A stretch of DNA of 64,000 nucleotides from Paenibacillus oralis (lineage in GTDB: Bacteria; Bacillota; Bacilli; Paenibacillales; Paenibacillaceae), in NCBI RefSeq assembly GCF_003863965.1, contig NZ_RRCN01000001.1, positions 6,197,071 through 6,261,070 of the forward strand, in the 5' to 3' direction. The notes under the pieces were generated by a model, which saw nothing but the letters and a program-made list of their open reading frames with translations, made no database searches and was not told the origin of the DNA. The translations under genes were made by a program, and so were the position numbers. Positions 16,903 through 24,652 of this stretch are shown here, one piece after another; the stretch's first letter is position 1, and each line of letters opens with the position of its first letter.

Positions 16903-17882
16903 AAGACGCCGGAAAACACGATCCGCACCGTCGTTCCATGGCCGGCCTGCGACTCCAGCTCCACCCGGTGCCCCAATTTGCCGCAAATCTGTTTGACGAG
17001 GTACAGGCCCATCCCGGTGGATTCCTGGAAGCTCCGTCCGTTCTCCCCGGTAAAATAGGCATCAAACACCCGCGGCAAATCGCTCTCCGGTATGCCTACG
17101 CCTTCGTCGGCAATCTCCAGCACCACCTCCCGTTCCCGGGCAAAAGCGCGGAAGCGGATTTTGCCGTTTTCCCCGGTCGTATACCGCACGGCGTTCGTTA
17201 CGATTTGCGTGAGCACGAACGACAGCCATTTTTCGTCGGAAGCGATCGTTAGTGTTTCTTCCAGCTCGATGACCGGAAACACTTTGCGCCGGATGAACAA
17301 ACGTTTTTGCGCCGAAACAACCGATCTCACAAGCTGCTCCAAATCAAGCGTCTCGACCAGAAAATCATGCTCGAACGTGTCCAAACGGGCGGTATACAGC
17401 ACCATCTCCAAGCCTTTGCGCAGCCGGTCCACCTCGTCGCCGATCGCTACCGCTTTGGGGTCGTCGTCGTTTTGCACCATCAAATGAATCACGGACAAAG
17501 GTGTCTTCATCTGATGCACCCATTGATTGATAAAATGCAGATGCCCGTCGATTTTGCTCTGTTGTTCGCTGATTTCCGCTAAGTAAAAACGGTACTGCGT
17601 TTTCAGCAGCTGCTGCAAACTGTCGGACAACGGCGAGCCCGGCTCTACTTCGCCAAACCCGCGAATCGCTCCGCGCGGCTCTTCCAGCCGGCGGTAAAAC
17701 GTCCGGTTCGTCAGGTAGCGGAAAACGAGGTAAGCGGCCAGCAAGCAAGTGCTCAGCAGCGCGGCATACAAGCTGATCGTCAAATGACGGTAACCGTCCA
17801 GCCAGTAAACGAGCGTGATCACAATGAGCTGCAGCACATAAACCACGATCAGCGGACGCTGCTCCCGGATAAACAGACGCAT
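16899..17882 (-). CDS. BceS-type intramembrane-sensing histidine kinase
   Basis: A 327-residue kinase with two N-terminal transmembrane helices (about 11-28 and 34-55) and almost no extracellular loop, the defining layout of BceS-like kinases that sense through their ABC transporter. The phosphoacceptor is His123 in WVHQMKTPLS. The ATPase domain shows TNAVRYT and GVGIPESDLPRVFD, and a G2 box GMGLYLVKQICGKLG. It starts 3 bp after the response regulator stop. Confidence 0.94.
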   Translation of the reverse strand: MRLFIREQRPLIVVYVLQLIVITLVYWLDGYRHLTISLYAALLSTCLLAAYLVFRYLTNRTFYRRLEEPRGAIRGFGEVEPGSPLSDSLQQLLKTQYRFYLAEISEQQSKIDGHLHFINQWVHQMKTPLSVIHLMVQNDDDPKAVAIGDEVDRLRKGLEMVLYTARLDTFEHDFLVETLDLEQLVRSVVSAQKRLFIRRKVFPVIELEETLTIASDEKWLSFVLTQIVTNAVRYTTGENGKIRFRAFAREREVVLEIADEGVGIPESDLPRVFDAYFTGENGRSFQESTGMGLYLVKQICGKLGHRVELESQAGHGTTVRIVFSGVF

Positions 17883-17885
17883 TCC

Positions 17886-18581
17886 CTATTCCCCCCAGTT
17901 CGGCACCAGCCGGTAGCCTTGGCCGCGCACGGTTTGCAGCGCATCGTCGACGCCTAACGCGGACAGCTTTTTCCGCACCCGGGTGACGTATACGTTCAGC
18001 GTGTTGTCGTCGACGAATGCCTGATCGTCCCATATTTTCTCGAGCAGCCGGTCGCGGCTGACCACCTGTTCGCTTTTGCTCATCAATTCATCCAATATTT
18101 TCATTTCGGTCAGACTAAGCTCCACCCGGTTCTCGCCCAGGCTGAGCTGTAGCCGGTCGCGATCCAGGCGCAAGCCGGCCGCCGTTACGTGGCGCTCATT
18201 CCCGTTTCCGGCGTACGTTCCGTACGCGCGGCGCAGCTGGCTTTTGATTTTGGCGATAACGATGTCGTAATCAAACGGTTTGGTGATATAGTCGTCCCCG
18301 CCGTTTTCCAGCGCCATCACCTGATCCATCTTTCCTTCCCTCGCCGATAAAAATACGATCGGGCAGGTGGATAAGTTGCGGATCTGGCGGCACCAGTAAT
18401 ACCCGTCATATTTCGGCAGGTTCACGTCCAGCAGCACCAGATGGGGAGCGTAGCGCTCGAACACCTCTCTCACCGCGCCAAAATCCGTTACCGCAAAAGT
18501 GCTGTAGCCAAACTTGTGCAAATATTGCTCCAGCAAGACTACAAGCTGCTTGTCATCCTCGACGATAAATATTTTAAACAT
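17886..18581 (-). CDS. BceR-type response regulator (OmpR family)
   Basis: A 231-residue regulator with receiver domain (phosphoacceptor Asp52 in LVLLDVNLPKYDG, conserved Lys in YITKPFDYD) and a C-terminal winged helix ending YVTRVRKKL...VRGQGYRL. It pairs with the kinase gene immediately downstream and probably binds the TTACA-N4-TGTAA site before bceA. ATG 18581 is preceded by AAAAAGGAG. Confidence 0.95.
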   Translation of the reverse strand: MFKIFIVEDDKQLVVLLEQYLHKFGYSTFAVTDFGAVREVFERYAPHLVLLDVNLPKYDGYYWCRQIRNLSTCPIVFLSAREGKMDQVMALENGGDDYITKPFDYDIVIAKIKSQLRRAYGTYAGNGNERHVTAAGLRLDRDRLQLSLGENRVELSLTEMKILDELMSKSEQVVSRDRLLEKIWDDQAFVDDNTLNVYVTRVRKKLSALGVDDALQTVRGQGYRLVPNWGE

Positions 18582-18648
18582 CGACCGATTCTCCTTTTTA
18601 GCAAAACCTACTTTTGCATTGTAACAAATTCGGGCTATGAAAAGAAAA

Positions 18649-18686
18649 TAGAGAGATTCCCGCCCCCTAGGACAAAAATCTCTCTA
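18649..18686 (-). terminator. Hairpin terminator downstream of the TM2-repeat gene
   Basis: TAGAGAGATT and AATCTCTCTA form a perfect 10-bp stem, followed on the minus strand by TTTTCTTTTC. The MITE-like element sits between this hairpin and the stop codon of the gene at 18889. Confidence 0.6.
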
Positions 18687-18689
18687 ATC

Positions 18690-18889
18690 TATATAAGTTG
18701 AACTATTGATTGTGCGGATCAGGGCAGCCGTGTGAAATGTTCTTACGATCGCTGTTGCTCCCAGATTTCTATGATTAAGTAGATTCATACAAGGTAGAAA
18801 TCCGGTCACAAAGGCGACCACTGCCGTTTCTTCAGAATCATTTCACACTCTTGCCTAACTCCCGCATTTCTCTAGTTCAACTTATATAT
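18690..18889. mobile_element. MITE-like element with 16-bp terminal inverted repeats (family C)
   Basis: Exactly 200 bp bounded by TATATAAGTTGAACTA (18690-18705) and its perfect complement (18874-18889), with a further internal GTGTGAAAT/ATTTCACAC pair. It has no reading frame of note. A partial copy lies at 1816-1915 in the opposite orientation, showing that it is dispersed. Terminal TA suggests a TA target duplication, as for elements moved by IS630/mariner-type transposases; that assignment is inference. Its last bases overlap the stop codon of the downstream gene. Confidence 0.72.
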
Positions 18890-19980
18890 CACAAATCCTC
18901 GCCGCTCCAAAAAGGGTCCCGCCGCTTCGGTTTGAGCAGCAGTTTAAGTCCGCCGCCGATCAGCACCACGGCCACAAAAAGCGGGCGCAAATATTCGCGA
19001 ATCCGGCTGTAAAGCCTAAGCTCGGGGAAGCGGGCGTCGATCGCCGGTACGATCAGCTCCATGCCGATAAAATAGATCCCCAGCACGATCAGAACAATGC
19101 CCAGCAAATGCTGATGATTCCCCCCGGTTTCAATAAGCGGCCGGTCCTCCATTGGCAAAATGCCGTACCGGCTCGTTTGCTGCAGGCCGTCAAAAAAGCA
19201 ATAAAACCAAATGATCGGAATGAGGAACAGAAATACCGACAACCGCAGCACGTCGATGATGTAGAAGCTCCCCATGAACAGCACCATCATTTGCAGGCCG
19301 CGTTTTTGCAGCCCCAGGTACATTTGGCCGGCGCCGGGGAAAGCGGACAGCAGCGTGGCCAGCACTTTGCTGCGGCGCCCTTCGATCCGCCCGGATTCCC
19401 AATCATCCAGCAAAGTACGGTCCACAAGTATTTCCCCGGCCAGCTTCCGGTGCACCAATTGCACCGCATCAAACATGGCGTAGAGCCAAATGATCGGCAA
19501 TAGGCCCAAAAACAGCAGGAATCCCGATTCATGAGTAACCCCTGTAACGAAAATCAAGACCGTAATCAATCCGAAAAAAGCGACCAGAAACGACAAGCCC
19601 CGCTGCATCAGCCCAAGCTGAAAATGCCCCAAGCCCGGTACGAACGACAGCAGAATCGTGAAAAATTTTTCCGGCTCCCGCCCCTCTCCGGACATCTGCC
19701 GCATATGATCGCGGTAAGCCTTCACTTCCGCCGGCTCGCGAAGCATGGAAATGAGCAGGTCAAACATCGAAATCAGCCAGAGAACGATCGCCGCAACAAA
19801 GGTTACCATCGCCAATTCCTCAGTATCGGTCGCGATCGCTACTACAAAGCCGAACAGCAATCCCCCAAAAAAGCAAACGGAATAAAAAACGCCCCTCCCC
19901 CGGTTTCCCCAATATAAATGGCCCAAACCCGGAATAAAATTCAATAGCAAACCGAGCAGCCGATTGCGCTCATACGGCAT
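18889..19980 (-). CDS. Polytopic membrane protein with three TM2-like repeats
   Basis: A 363-residue membrane protein of unknown function. A module recurs three times: FIPGLGHLYWGNRGRG (about 14-29), FVPGLGHFQLGLMQRG (about 113-128) and AFPGAGQMYLGLQKRG (about 212-227), each followed by hydrophobic helices. It resembles TM2/DUF5683-type small membrane domains. The C-terminal ~90 residues hold two or three further helices and end in a basic tail. It follows an ECF sigma factor and an anti-sigma-like gene on the same strand with a 32-bp gap, so it may be a member of that regulon. Confidence 0.72.
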   Translation of the reverse strand: MPYERNRLLGLLLNFIPGLGHLYWGNRGRGVFYSVCFFGGLLFGFVVAIATDTEELAMVTFVAAIVLWLISMFDLLISMLREPAEVKAYRDHMRQMSGEGREPEKFFTILLSFVPGLGHFQLGLMQRGLSFLVAFFGLITVLIFVTGVTHESGFLLFLGLLPIIWLYAMFDAVQLVHRKLAGEILVDRTLLDDWESGRIEGRRSKVLATLLSAFPGAGQMYLGLQKRGLQMMVLFMGSFYIIDVLRLSVFLFLIPIIWFYCFFDGLQQTSRYGILPMEDRPLIETGGNHQHLLGIVLIVLGIYFIGMELIVPAIDARFPELRLYSRIREYLRPLFVAVVLIGGGLKLLLKPKRRDPFWSGEDL

Positions 19981-20012
19981 GTGTATCCATCCTTTCCCTC
20001 AAGTTTGAATAT

Positions 20013-20459
20013 TTATCGTTTCCATTTGTCAAGCCAGCCCGAAGCGGCATCCATCATTTGCCGGCTGATCGAAGCGTCCTGCGAACGGTTCAAGTCCATC
20101 ATATAGTTCGCGCCAGCGGCAAGCCGGTCAAAAAAGCCGCCGCTAAGCAGCAGCACGGTAACGGACGCGGCGATCACATAATGAACCAGGGGATGCCCGC
20201 TCCAGCGCTTCCTGTGTCTGTCTTCGTTCCGCCGCAGCTCCGTTTCCGGCAGCGCCGCCAACACACCTTGCATAAACGCGTCCTCATCCTCCGGTTTCGG
20301 CAGCACCGGTTCCAGGGTAGATAAAGCTTCCGCGTAAGCGGCAAAAGCCGCCTCATCGCCGAGCAGCAGCGCCTCCATCCGCTCCGCCGTCCCGCCTTCC
20401 ACGTTCCCGTGAATATAATCGATCCACAGCCGGCGATCCATTTCCTTCTCCGCGCTCAT
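20013..20459 (-). CDS. Putative anti-sigma factor, single-pass membrane protein
   Basis: A 148-residue protein with a soluble N-terminus, one transmembrane helix (about residues 91-111) and an external tail. The N-terminus RLWIDYIHGNVEGGTAERMEALL has the helix pattern of anti-sigma domains but lacks the HxxxCxxC zinc motif. ATG 20459 overlaps the sigma factor stop as ATGA and has GGAGGG six bases upstream, implying coupled translation. The role rests on position and topology. Confidence 0.68.
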   Translation of the reverse strand: MSAEKEMDRRLWIDYIHGNVEGGTAERMEALLLGDEAAFAAYAEALSTLEPVLPKPEDEDAFMQGVLAALPETELRRNEDRHRKRWSGHPLVHYVIAASVTVLLLSGGFFDRLAAGANYMMDLNRSQDASISRQMMDAASGWLDKWKR

Positions 20460-21091
20460 CCCCATCCCTCCTTTGTCCAATGCCGGCGTATGTATGCCCT
20501 TGCCCGATACAGCCTCGATTCCACCGTTTTTACCGCAAGGCTCAGGTCCGCGGCAATTTGTTCATGGCTTTTTCCCTTCAAATAAAACTCCGTCACGATT
20601 TCGCGGTGTCCCGCCGGAAGCTCGGCGATTTTGCGGCGAAGCTCCAGGTTTCGTTCCGCATCCATCAATTTAAGTAAAATCTCGTCATCCTGAACGGGAA
20701 GTTTTACTGCCAGGTCGGCCGGATCCCATTGCTCTTCCTTGCGGCGGTCGCGGCGCCGCTTCAGATCGATCGCCTTGTTGACGGCAATGCGCGTCATCCA
20801 GGCTTTAAGCCCCTGGGACCGGTATTCCGGGAGAGATTTATAGATTTGCAGGAAGGTCTCCTGAGCGGCGTCCTCCGCTTCTTTGGCATCATGCAGCACC
20901 GAGTAAGTTACGCGGTAGATGTAGGTCCCATACTCTTGAACCAGCCAGCGGAACACGCTGCGATCTCCCTGCTGGAATCTTAAAATAAACGATGCTTCGT
21001 CAATCGCTCTCCCCTCCTCCCTAACAATAGACGTCGGCCGTCCGTCCTGCCCCTGCACTCTTTTTTTAAAATTAACGTTTAAGAACGCCAA
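20456..21091 (-). CDS. ECF-type RNA polymerase sigma factor 1 (start uncertain)
   Basis: Region 2 (ILRFQQGDRSVFRWLVQEY, AQETFLQIYKSLPEYR, AWMTRIAVNKAIDLKRR) and region 4 (ELPAGHREIVTEFYLKGKSHEQIAADL) identify an ECF sigma factor. The coordinates give the longest frame from TTG 21091, which lacks a good ribosome site. A very strong site, GGGAGGAGGGGAG, lies just before in-frame codon 30, an ATT at 21004, and a start there would give 182 residues, normal for the family. No ATG, GTG or TTG fits that site in frame. The gene is coupled to the anti-sigma-like gene. Confidence 0.88.
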   Translation of the reverse strand: MAFLNVNFKKRVQGQDGRPTSIVREEGRAIDEASFILRFQQGDRSVFRWLVQEYGTYIYRVTYSVLHDAKEAEDAAQETFLQIYKSLPEYRSQGLKAWMTRIAVNKAIDLKRRRDRRKEEQWDPADLAVKLPVQDDEILLKLMDAERNLELRRKIAELPAGHREIVTEFYLKGKSHEQIAADLSLAVKTVESRLYRARAYIRRHWTKEGWG

Positions 21092-21304
21092 TCTTCTACA
21101 ATCTTATAGGTATATCCTGTACACCCCAAAAGATATTTCCTGAATAAACCTTATTCGCATTAGCTCTTATGTAAATTTATATAACATACAAATAAATAGC
21201 CTATATAATTAAACCATTTATTCCTTTATGCTCAAATTAAAGAAAATTAGCTGTTATAACTTAAAAAAACGGAGTTTAAACGCTTACTTCAAGCCACAAC
21301 CATA

Positions 21305-21334
21305 TTGTCAAATAATATGACATCAACCTATAAT
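21305..21334 (+). promoter_or_regulatory. Predicted asparaginase promoter
   Basis: TTGTCA (21305-21310), an 18-bp spacer and TATAAT (21329-21334). A perfect 9-bp inverted repeat AAGTTAACG / CGTTAACTT (21341-21349, 21377-21385) spans the predicted start and leader, a candidate operator or 5' hairpin. The rest of the 21092-21304 gap is AT-rich with no recognised feature. Confidence 0.6.
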
Positions 21335-21411
21335 CATTTCAAGTTAACGCGTGTCATGTCACTTTATATTACATATCGTTAACTTGACCACACATCTTGG
21401 AGGCTGATCGA

Positions 21412-22572
21412 ATGAAGAAATGGAATTACCGCAATTTAAAAACATTATTGATTGCCGGACTCGCCGTAACCGCCCTGCTTCCCAATCTGTACCTGTCCCC
21501 CGCTTCCGCTGCCGAAGCGGCCGTAAACGGCACAGTGGTAACCGAAGCCGCCAAGCGGCTGCCCAAAGTCCAGGTGATCGCCACCGGCGGGACGCTCGCC
21601 GGATTATCCACCGATGAAACGAGCTTCCAGACCTATAAAGCCGGCTCACTGCCGATCGCCGATATGGTATCTTCCCTCCCGAATAAAGACAAAATCGCCG
21701 AAGTCTCCACCTATCAATTCGGCAATTCCGGGTCCAGCGCCTATACGATTGAGCAATTATACGATTTGTCCTTAAAAGTTGACGAAGCGCTCAAAACCCA
21801 AGACGGCGTCGTCGTAACGAGCGGAACGGACACGATGGAGGAAATCGCTTATTTCCTCGATCTAACCGTACGCAGTCCGAAGCCGGTTGTCGTCACCGGA
21901 TCGATGAGACCGTGGACCGTTATCGGCACGGATGCCCCGGCCAATCTGTATAACGCGATCAAGCTTGCCGCCAGCGGCAAAACGAAATATTTCGGCACCG
22001 TGCTGATGCTGAACGACGAATTCCATGCCGCCCGGGAAGTGACCAAAGCAAACTCCTACCGGACCGACACCTTCGTTACGCCGGAGATCGGGGCTCTTGG
22101 ATATATCGACGAAAACAACATCCGCGTGTACCGCGCCCCCTTCCGGGCGTTGAAATCCGCAAGTGAATGGGCTACCCCGTTTGACCTGGGCAAAATCTCC
22201 AAAACCAATCTGGCCAAGGTCGAAATCGCCTACTCCTATCAGGATGCCGGCCCCGGGGCGATCAGCGGTTTTGTGGCAGGCGGAGCCAAAGGAATCGTCA
22301 CCGCCGGAACAGGCGCAGGCGGCATTTCCAAAGCGATGAGCGAAGAGCGTAAAGCCGCGATCGAAAAAGGCGTCGTGTTCGTCACGACGACCCGCACCGG
22401 CTCGGGCAGCAACTACTCGAGCGGAGACGGCATCATCGCCGGCGACAACTTGAACGCGGCGCACGCCCGCATCCTGCTCCTGCTCTGCTTGTCCTTCTCA
22501 GGCGACTTCGATACGGTCAAAGACTGGTTCACAACGATCGGCTACGGGCAAATCGAACTTCCGGAAAAATAA
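21412..22572 (+). CDS. ansZ: Secreted L-asparaginase (type II)
   Basis: A 386-residue asparaginase with an N-terminal signal peptide (basic MKKWNYRN, hydrophobic core, cleavage probably after ASA near residue 34). The two threonine motifs are present: VIATGGTLAGLS and VVTSGTDTMEEIAYFLDLT, the second with Ser where His is usual before GTDT. VTGSMRP, TDAPANLYNA and AREVTK supply other family residues. It hydrolyses asparagine to aspartate and ammonia outside the cell. ATG 21412 follows TTGGAGG by eight bases. The symbol follows B. subtilis ansZ by similarity. Confidence 0.93.
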   Translation: MKKWNYRNLKTLLIAGLAVTALLPNLYLSPASAAEAAVNGTVVTEAAKRLPKVQVIATGGTLAGLSTDETSFQTYKAGSLPIADMVSSLPNKDKIAEVSTYQFGNSGSSAYTIEQLYDLSLKVDEALKTQDGVVVTSGTDTMEEIAYFLDLTVRSPKPVVVTGSMRPWTVIGTDAPANLYNAIKLAASGKTKYFGTVLMLNDEFHAAREVTKANSYRTDTFVTPEIGALGYIDENNIRVYRAPFRALKSASEWATPFDLGKISKTNLAKVEIAYSYQDAGPGAISGFVAGGAKGIVTAGTGAGGISKAMSEERKAAIEKGVVFVTTTRTGSGSNYSSGDGIIAGDNLNAAHARILLLLCLSFSGDFDTVKDWFTTIGYGQIELPEK

Positions 22573-22628
22573 CCGGACTATACCGCTAACGCGTGACGGA
22601 CGCGCAGCCTTAGAGGAGGGATCGTAAC

Positions 22629-22748
22629 ATGCACTCCGCAAAATCAAACCGTGTCAGGATTATGCTGGCCGCAAGCCTCGCCGCGGCGCTGCTGCTGCCG
22701 GCCGCAGCGCATGGCTCACTCCAGGCGGACCGAAAAAAACGGAATTAA
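22629..22748 (+). CDS. Small hydrophobic/secreted peptide, 39 aa
   Basis: ATG 22629 with a strong AGAGGAGGGAT site opens a 39-codon frame: basic start MHSAKSNRVRIM, hydrophobic core LAASLAAALLLPAAAHG and basic end DRKKRN. It looks like a signal peptide or one-helix membrane peptide. It lies 56 bp after the asparaginase stop and just before a terminator, so it is probably cotranscribed. Function is unknown. Confidence 0.6.
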   Translation: MHSAKSNRVRIMLAASLAAALLLPAAAHGSLQADRKKRN

Positions 22749-22752
22749 ATGA

Positions 22753-22793
22753 AACCGCTCCGAACGCCTCTTTAAGTTCGGGGCGGTTTTTTC
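22753..22793 (+). terminator. Intrinsic terminator after the asparaginase operon
   Basis: AACCGCTCCGAAC (22753-22765) pairs with GTTCGGGGCGGTT (22776-22788), followed by TTTTCTTC. Confidence 0.88.
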
Positions 22794-22893
22794 TTCGATC
22801 AGCCGTTCATTTTAACTGATTCCGCCCTCGTAAGATTTTACCCGATTGCTCCCGTATCCCCAGTAGAGTAATATAATAGCGAGGTGATCACTC

Positions 22894-23262
22894 ATGCAAA
22901 CCATGCTCGCACTTGGGGGAATCATGATGTTTCTCGCCGTGGCCCTCGGCGCGTTCGGCGCTCATGCCTTGAAAAATATCCTGACCGAGGAACGGCAGAA
23001 GACGTACCAAACAGGCGTCCAGTACCATATCGCCCACGGTTTGGGGCTGGTGCTGCTGGGGCTTACCGCCGCCCAGTCCGCGCACGCTTCGCAGATCGTC
23101 CTGGCCGGCTGGTTCCTGTTTGCCGGGATCGTGTTATTTTCCGGCAGTCTGTATGCCTTAAGCCTGACAGGCATCCGCAAGCTCGGTGCGATCACGCCGC
23201 TTGGCGGCGTTTGCTTCCTGGCGGGGTGGGCCATTTTCGTGGCGGCGGTGATTCAGGGATAA
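22894..23262 (+). CDS. DUF423 family membrane protein
   Basis: A 122-residue protein with four predicted transmembrane helices. The N-terminal ALGAFGAHALK and central YQTGVQYHIAHGLGL motifs identify DUF423 (B. subtilis YwdK-like), a family without an assigned biochemical function. AGGTGATC precedes ATG 22894, and a TATAAT box at about 22870 is a possible -10. A reading frame starting at 22884 in another phase is a shadow. Confidence 0.92.
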   Translation: MQTMLALGGIMMFLAVALGAFGAHALKNILTEERQKTYQTGVQYHIAHGLGLVLLGLTAAQSAHASQIVLAGWFLFAGIVLFSGSLYALSLTGIRKLGAITPLGGVCFLAGWAIFVAAVIQG

Positions 23263-23295
23263 GCCCGGTCAACCGGGAGGCAACAAAGCGCAAGA

Positions 23296-23324
23296 AAAAC
23301 CGCCGGAGTAATTCACTCCGGCGG
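23296..23324 (-). terminator. Intrinsic terminator, minus orientation
   Basis: CCGCCGGAGT and ACTCCGGCGG form a perfect 10-bp stem with a five-base loop, followed on the minus strand by TTTTTCTTG. It lies 275 bp past the ATP-grasp gene, beyond the family A repeat, and may also slow plus-strand reading from the DUF423 gene. Confidence 0.7.
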
Positions 23325-23348
23325 CCTTAGAAGCTCCAGCAAAAATAT

Positions 23349-23560
23349 AAGAGCAAAAAATGGCGTTATTCCGGCGATATCCCCCTTTGAAAGAGAAATA
23401 AAGGAAAATTATGCCGTTATTTCTCAAATCGTTGGCGAAATATCCTCGATCTGGACCATTCTAAGGAAATAAGGACAAAAAATATCGCTAATGGGGATGA
23501 ACATACTCATATCCGGAGAATAAGCACATAAAAATCCGCTATTTCAGCGGCCTCCACCAA
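23349..23560 (+). repeat. Dispersed intergenic repeat, family A, copy 2
   Basis: Same orientation and similar length as 2283-2492, sharing GGCGTTATT, CATAA, CCGCTATTT and GGGGATGAACA in the same order and spacing. It occupies the gap between the DUF423 and ATP-grasp genes and contains no reading frame worth calling. Confidence 0.75.
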
Positions 23561-23598
23561 AACGGTGGCAGCGCGCCCCTCTCCAATCCGAAATTTAC

Positions 23599-24507
23599 CT
23601 ACTCAAACACGTTCAACCGCACCCGCAAAAAGTTGTAGATCTCCTCGGCGATATTGACCCGGCAGCAGGATTCAAGCCCCTCAAATCCCGGGGAGGAATT
23701 GGCTTCGCAAATTTTGTAATGATCCCCGTCGAACAGCAGGTCGATGCCGGCGATGTCCAGGTTTAGCAGCCTTGCGGTCTCCAACGCCAACCACTCGATT
23801 TCCGGATTGATTTCAAACGGCTCGACCGACCCGCCGCGGGAAAAGTTCGCCTTAAAGCTGTCGTTGCCGGACATCCGCTTCATCGCCGCAACGACGCGCC
23901 CGCCGATCGTCAGTACGCGCAGGTCCATCCCCCGGCTGGACTCGACGAATTCCTGAAGGATCATCGTTGCATTTTCTTTATAAGCATTGATCATTTCCAG
24001 CAAATCGATGAATTTCGATTTTGTTTCCGCCAAAAACACGCCACTCCCCTGCGAGCCGGAAATCGTCTTGACGACGACCGGAAAACCCAAATGTTTCTCG
24101 ACCAGGTCTACATCCACTTTCGAGCGGATCAGCATCGTTTTCGGGACGGGCAAATTGTATTCGGCTAAAATTTGCAGGGTGAAGAGCTTGTCTTTGACCG
24201 TGTCGATGCTTTGGGACGAATTAAACGTGCGCACCCCCAGCCGCTCCAAGTGGCGGATCAGCGCCAACGCGAAATAATTCGTTCCCGCGCCCATCCTCGG
24301 CAGCACGAAATCGGGCAGCTGCAGCACTTCCCCGCCCACCATCACGCTTTTGCGATCGTCCCGGGTTACGATCAGTTCGAACTGTTCCGGAGCAAACACC
24401 CGCACATTGACCCCCTGCTTTTCAGCCTCTTCCATCAGCCGTTTTATTTCATAGGTTTCCGGCTTTACATCATTGGCGGAGCTTTTGTACATGATCCAGC
24501 CTTGCAT
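23599..24507 (-). CDS. RimK-like ATP-grasp ligase
   Basis: A 302-residue ATP-grasp protein of the RimK/GshB type. Central blocks are GFPVVVKTISGSQGSGVFLAE, ILQEFVESSRGMDLRV and the metal-binding C-terminal IDLLFDGDHYKICEANSSPGFEG. Enzymes of this type join an amino acid to a carboxylate acceptor, for example glutamate to protein or peptide. The acceptor here cannot be inferred. ATG 24507 follows GGGAGGTC. It stands alone, convergent with the DUF423 gene. Confidence 0.85.
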   Translation of the reverse strand: MQGWIMYKSSANDVKPETYEIKRLMEEAEKQGVNVRVFAPEQFELIVTRDDRKSVMVGGEVLQLPDFVLPRMGAGTNYFALALIRHLERLGVRTFNSSQSIDTVKDKLFTLQILAEYNLPVPKTMLIRSKVDVDLVEKHLGFPVVVKTISGSQGSGVFLAETKSKFIDLLEMINAYKENATMILQEFVESSRGMDLRVLTIGGRVVAAMKRMSGNDSFKANFSRGGSVEPFEINPEIEWLALETARLLNLDIAGIDLLFDGDHYKICEANSSPGFEGLESCCRVNIAEEIYNFLRVRLNVFE

Positions 24508-24603
24508 GCGAACGACCTCCCGCTAAATTTACAGTCTCCTGATTCAATCATACGCTGATAGATAGTTACTAGTATGTTTTTAAATCATGATTCATGTAAA
24601 ATG

Positions 24604-24649
24604 CAAAAAAAGGACCGCTGCTTCCGTCAAGAAGCGAGCAGTCCTTTTC
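24604..24649. terminator. Bidirectional terminator after dnaD
   Basis: AAAAGGACCGCTGCTTC pairs with GAAGCGAGCAGTCCTTTT around a CGTCAA loop, with A and T runs outside each arm. It serves the dnaD transcript on the minus strand. Confidence 0.82.
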
Positions 24650-24652
24650 AAT

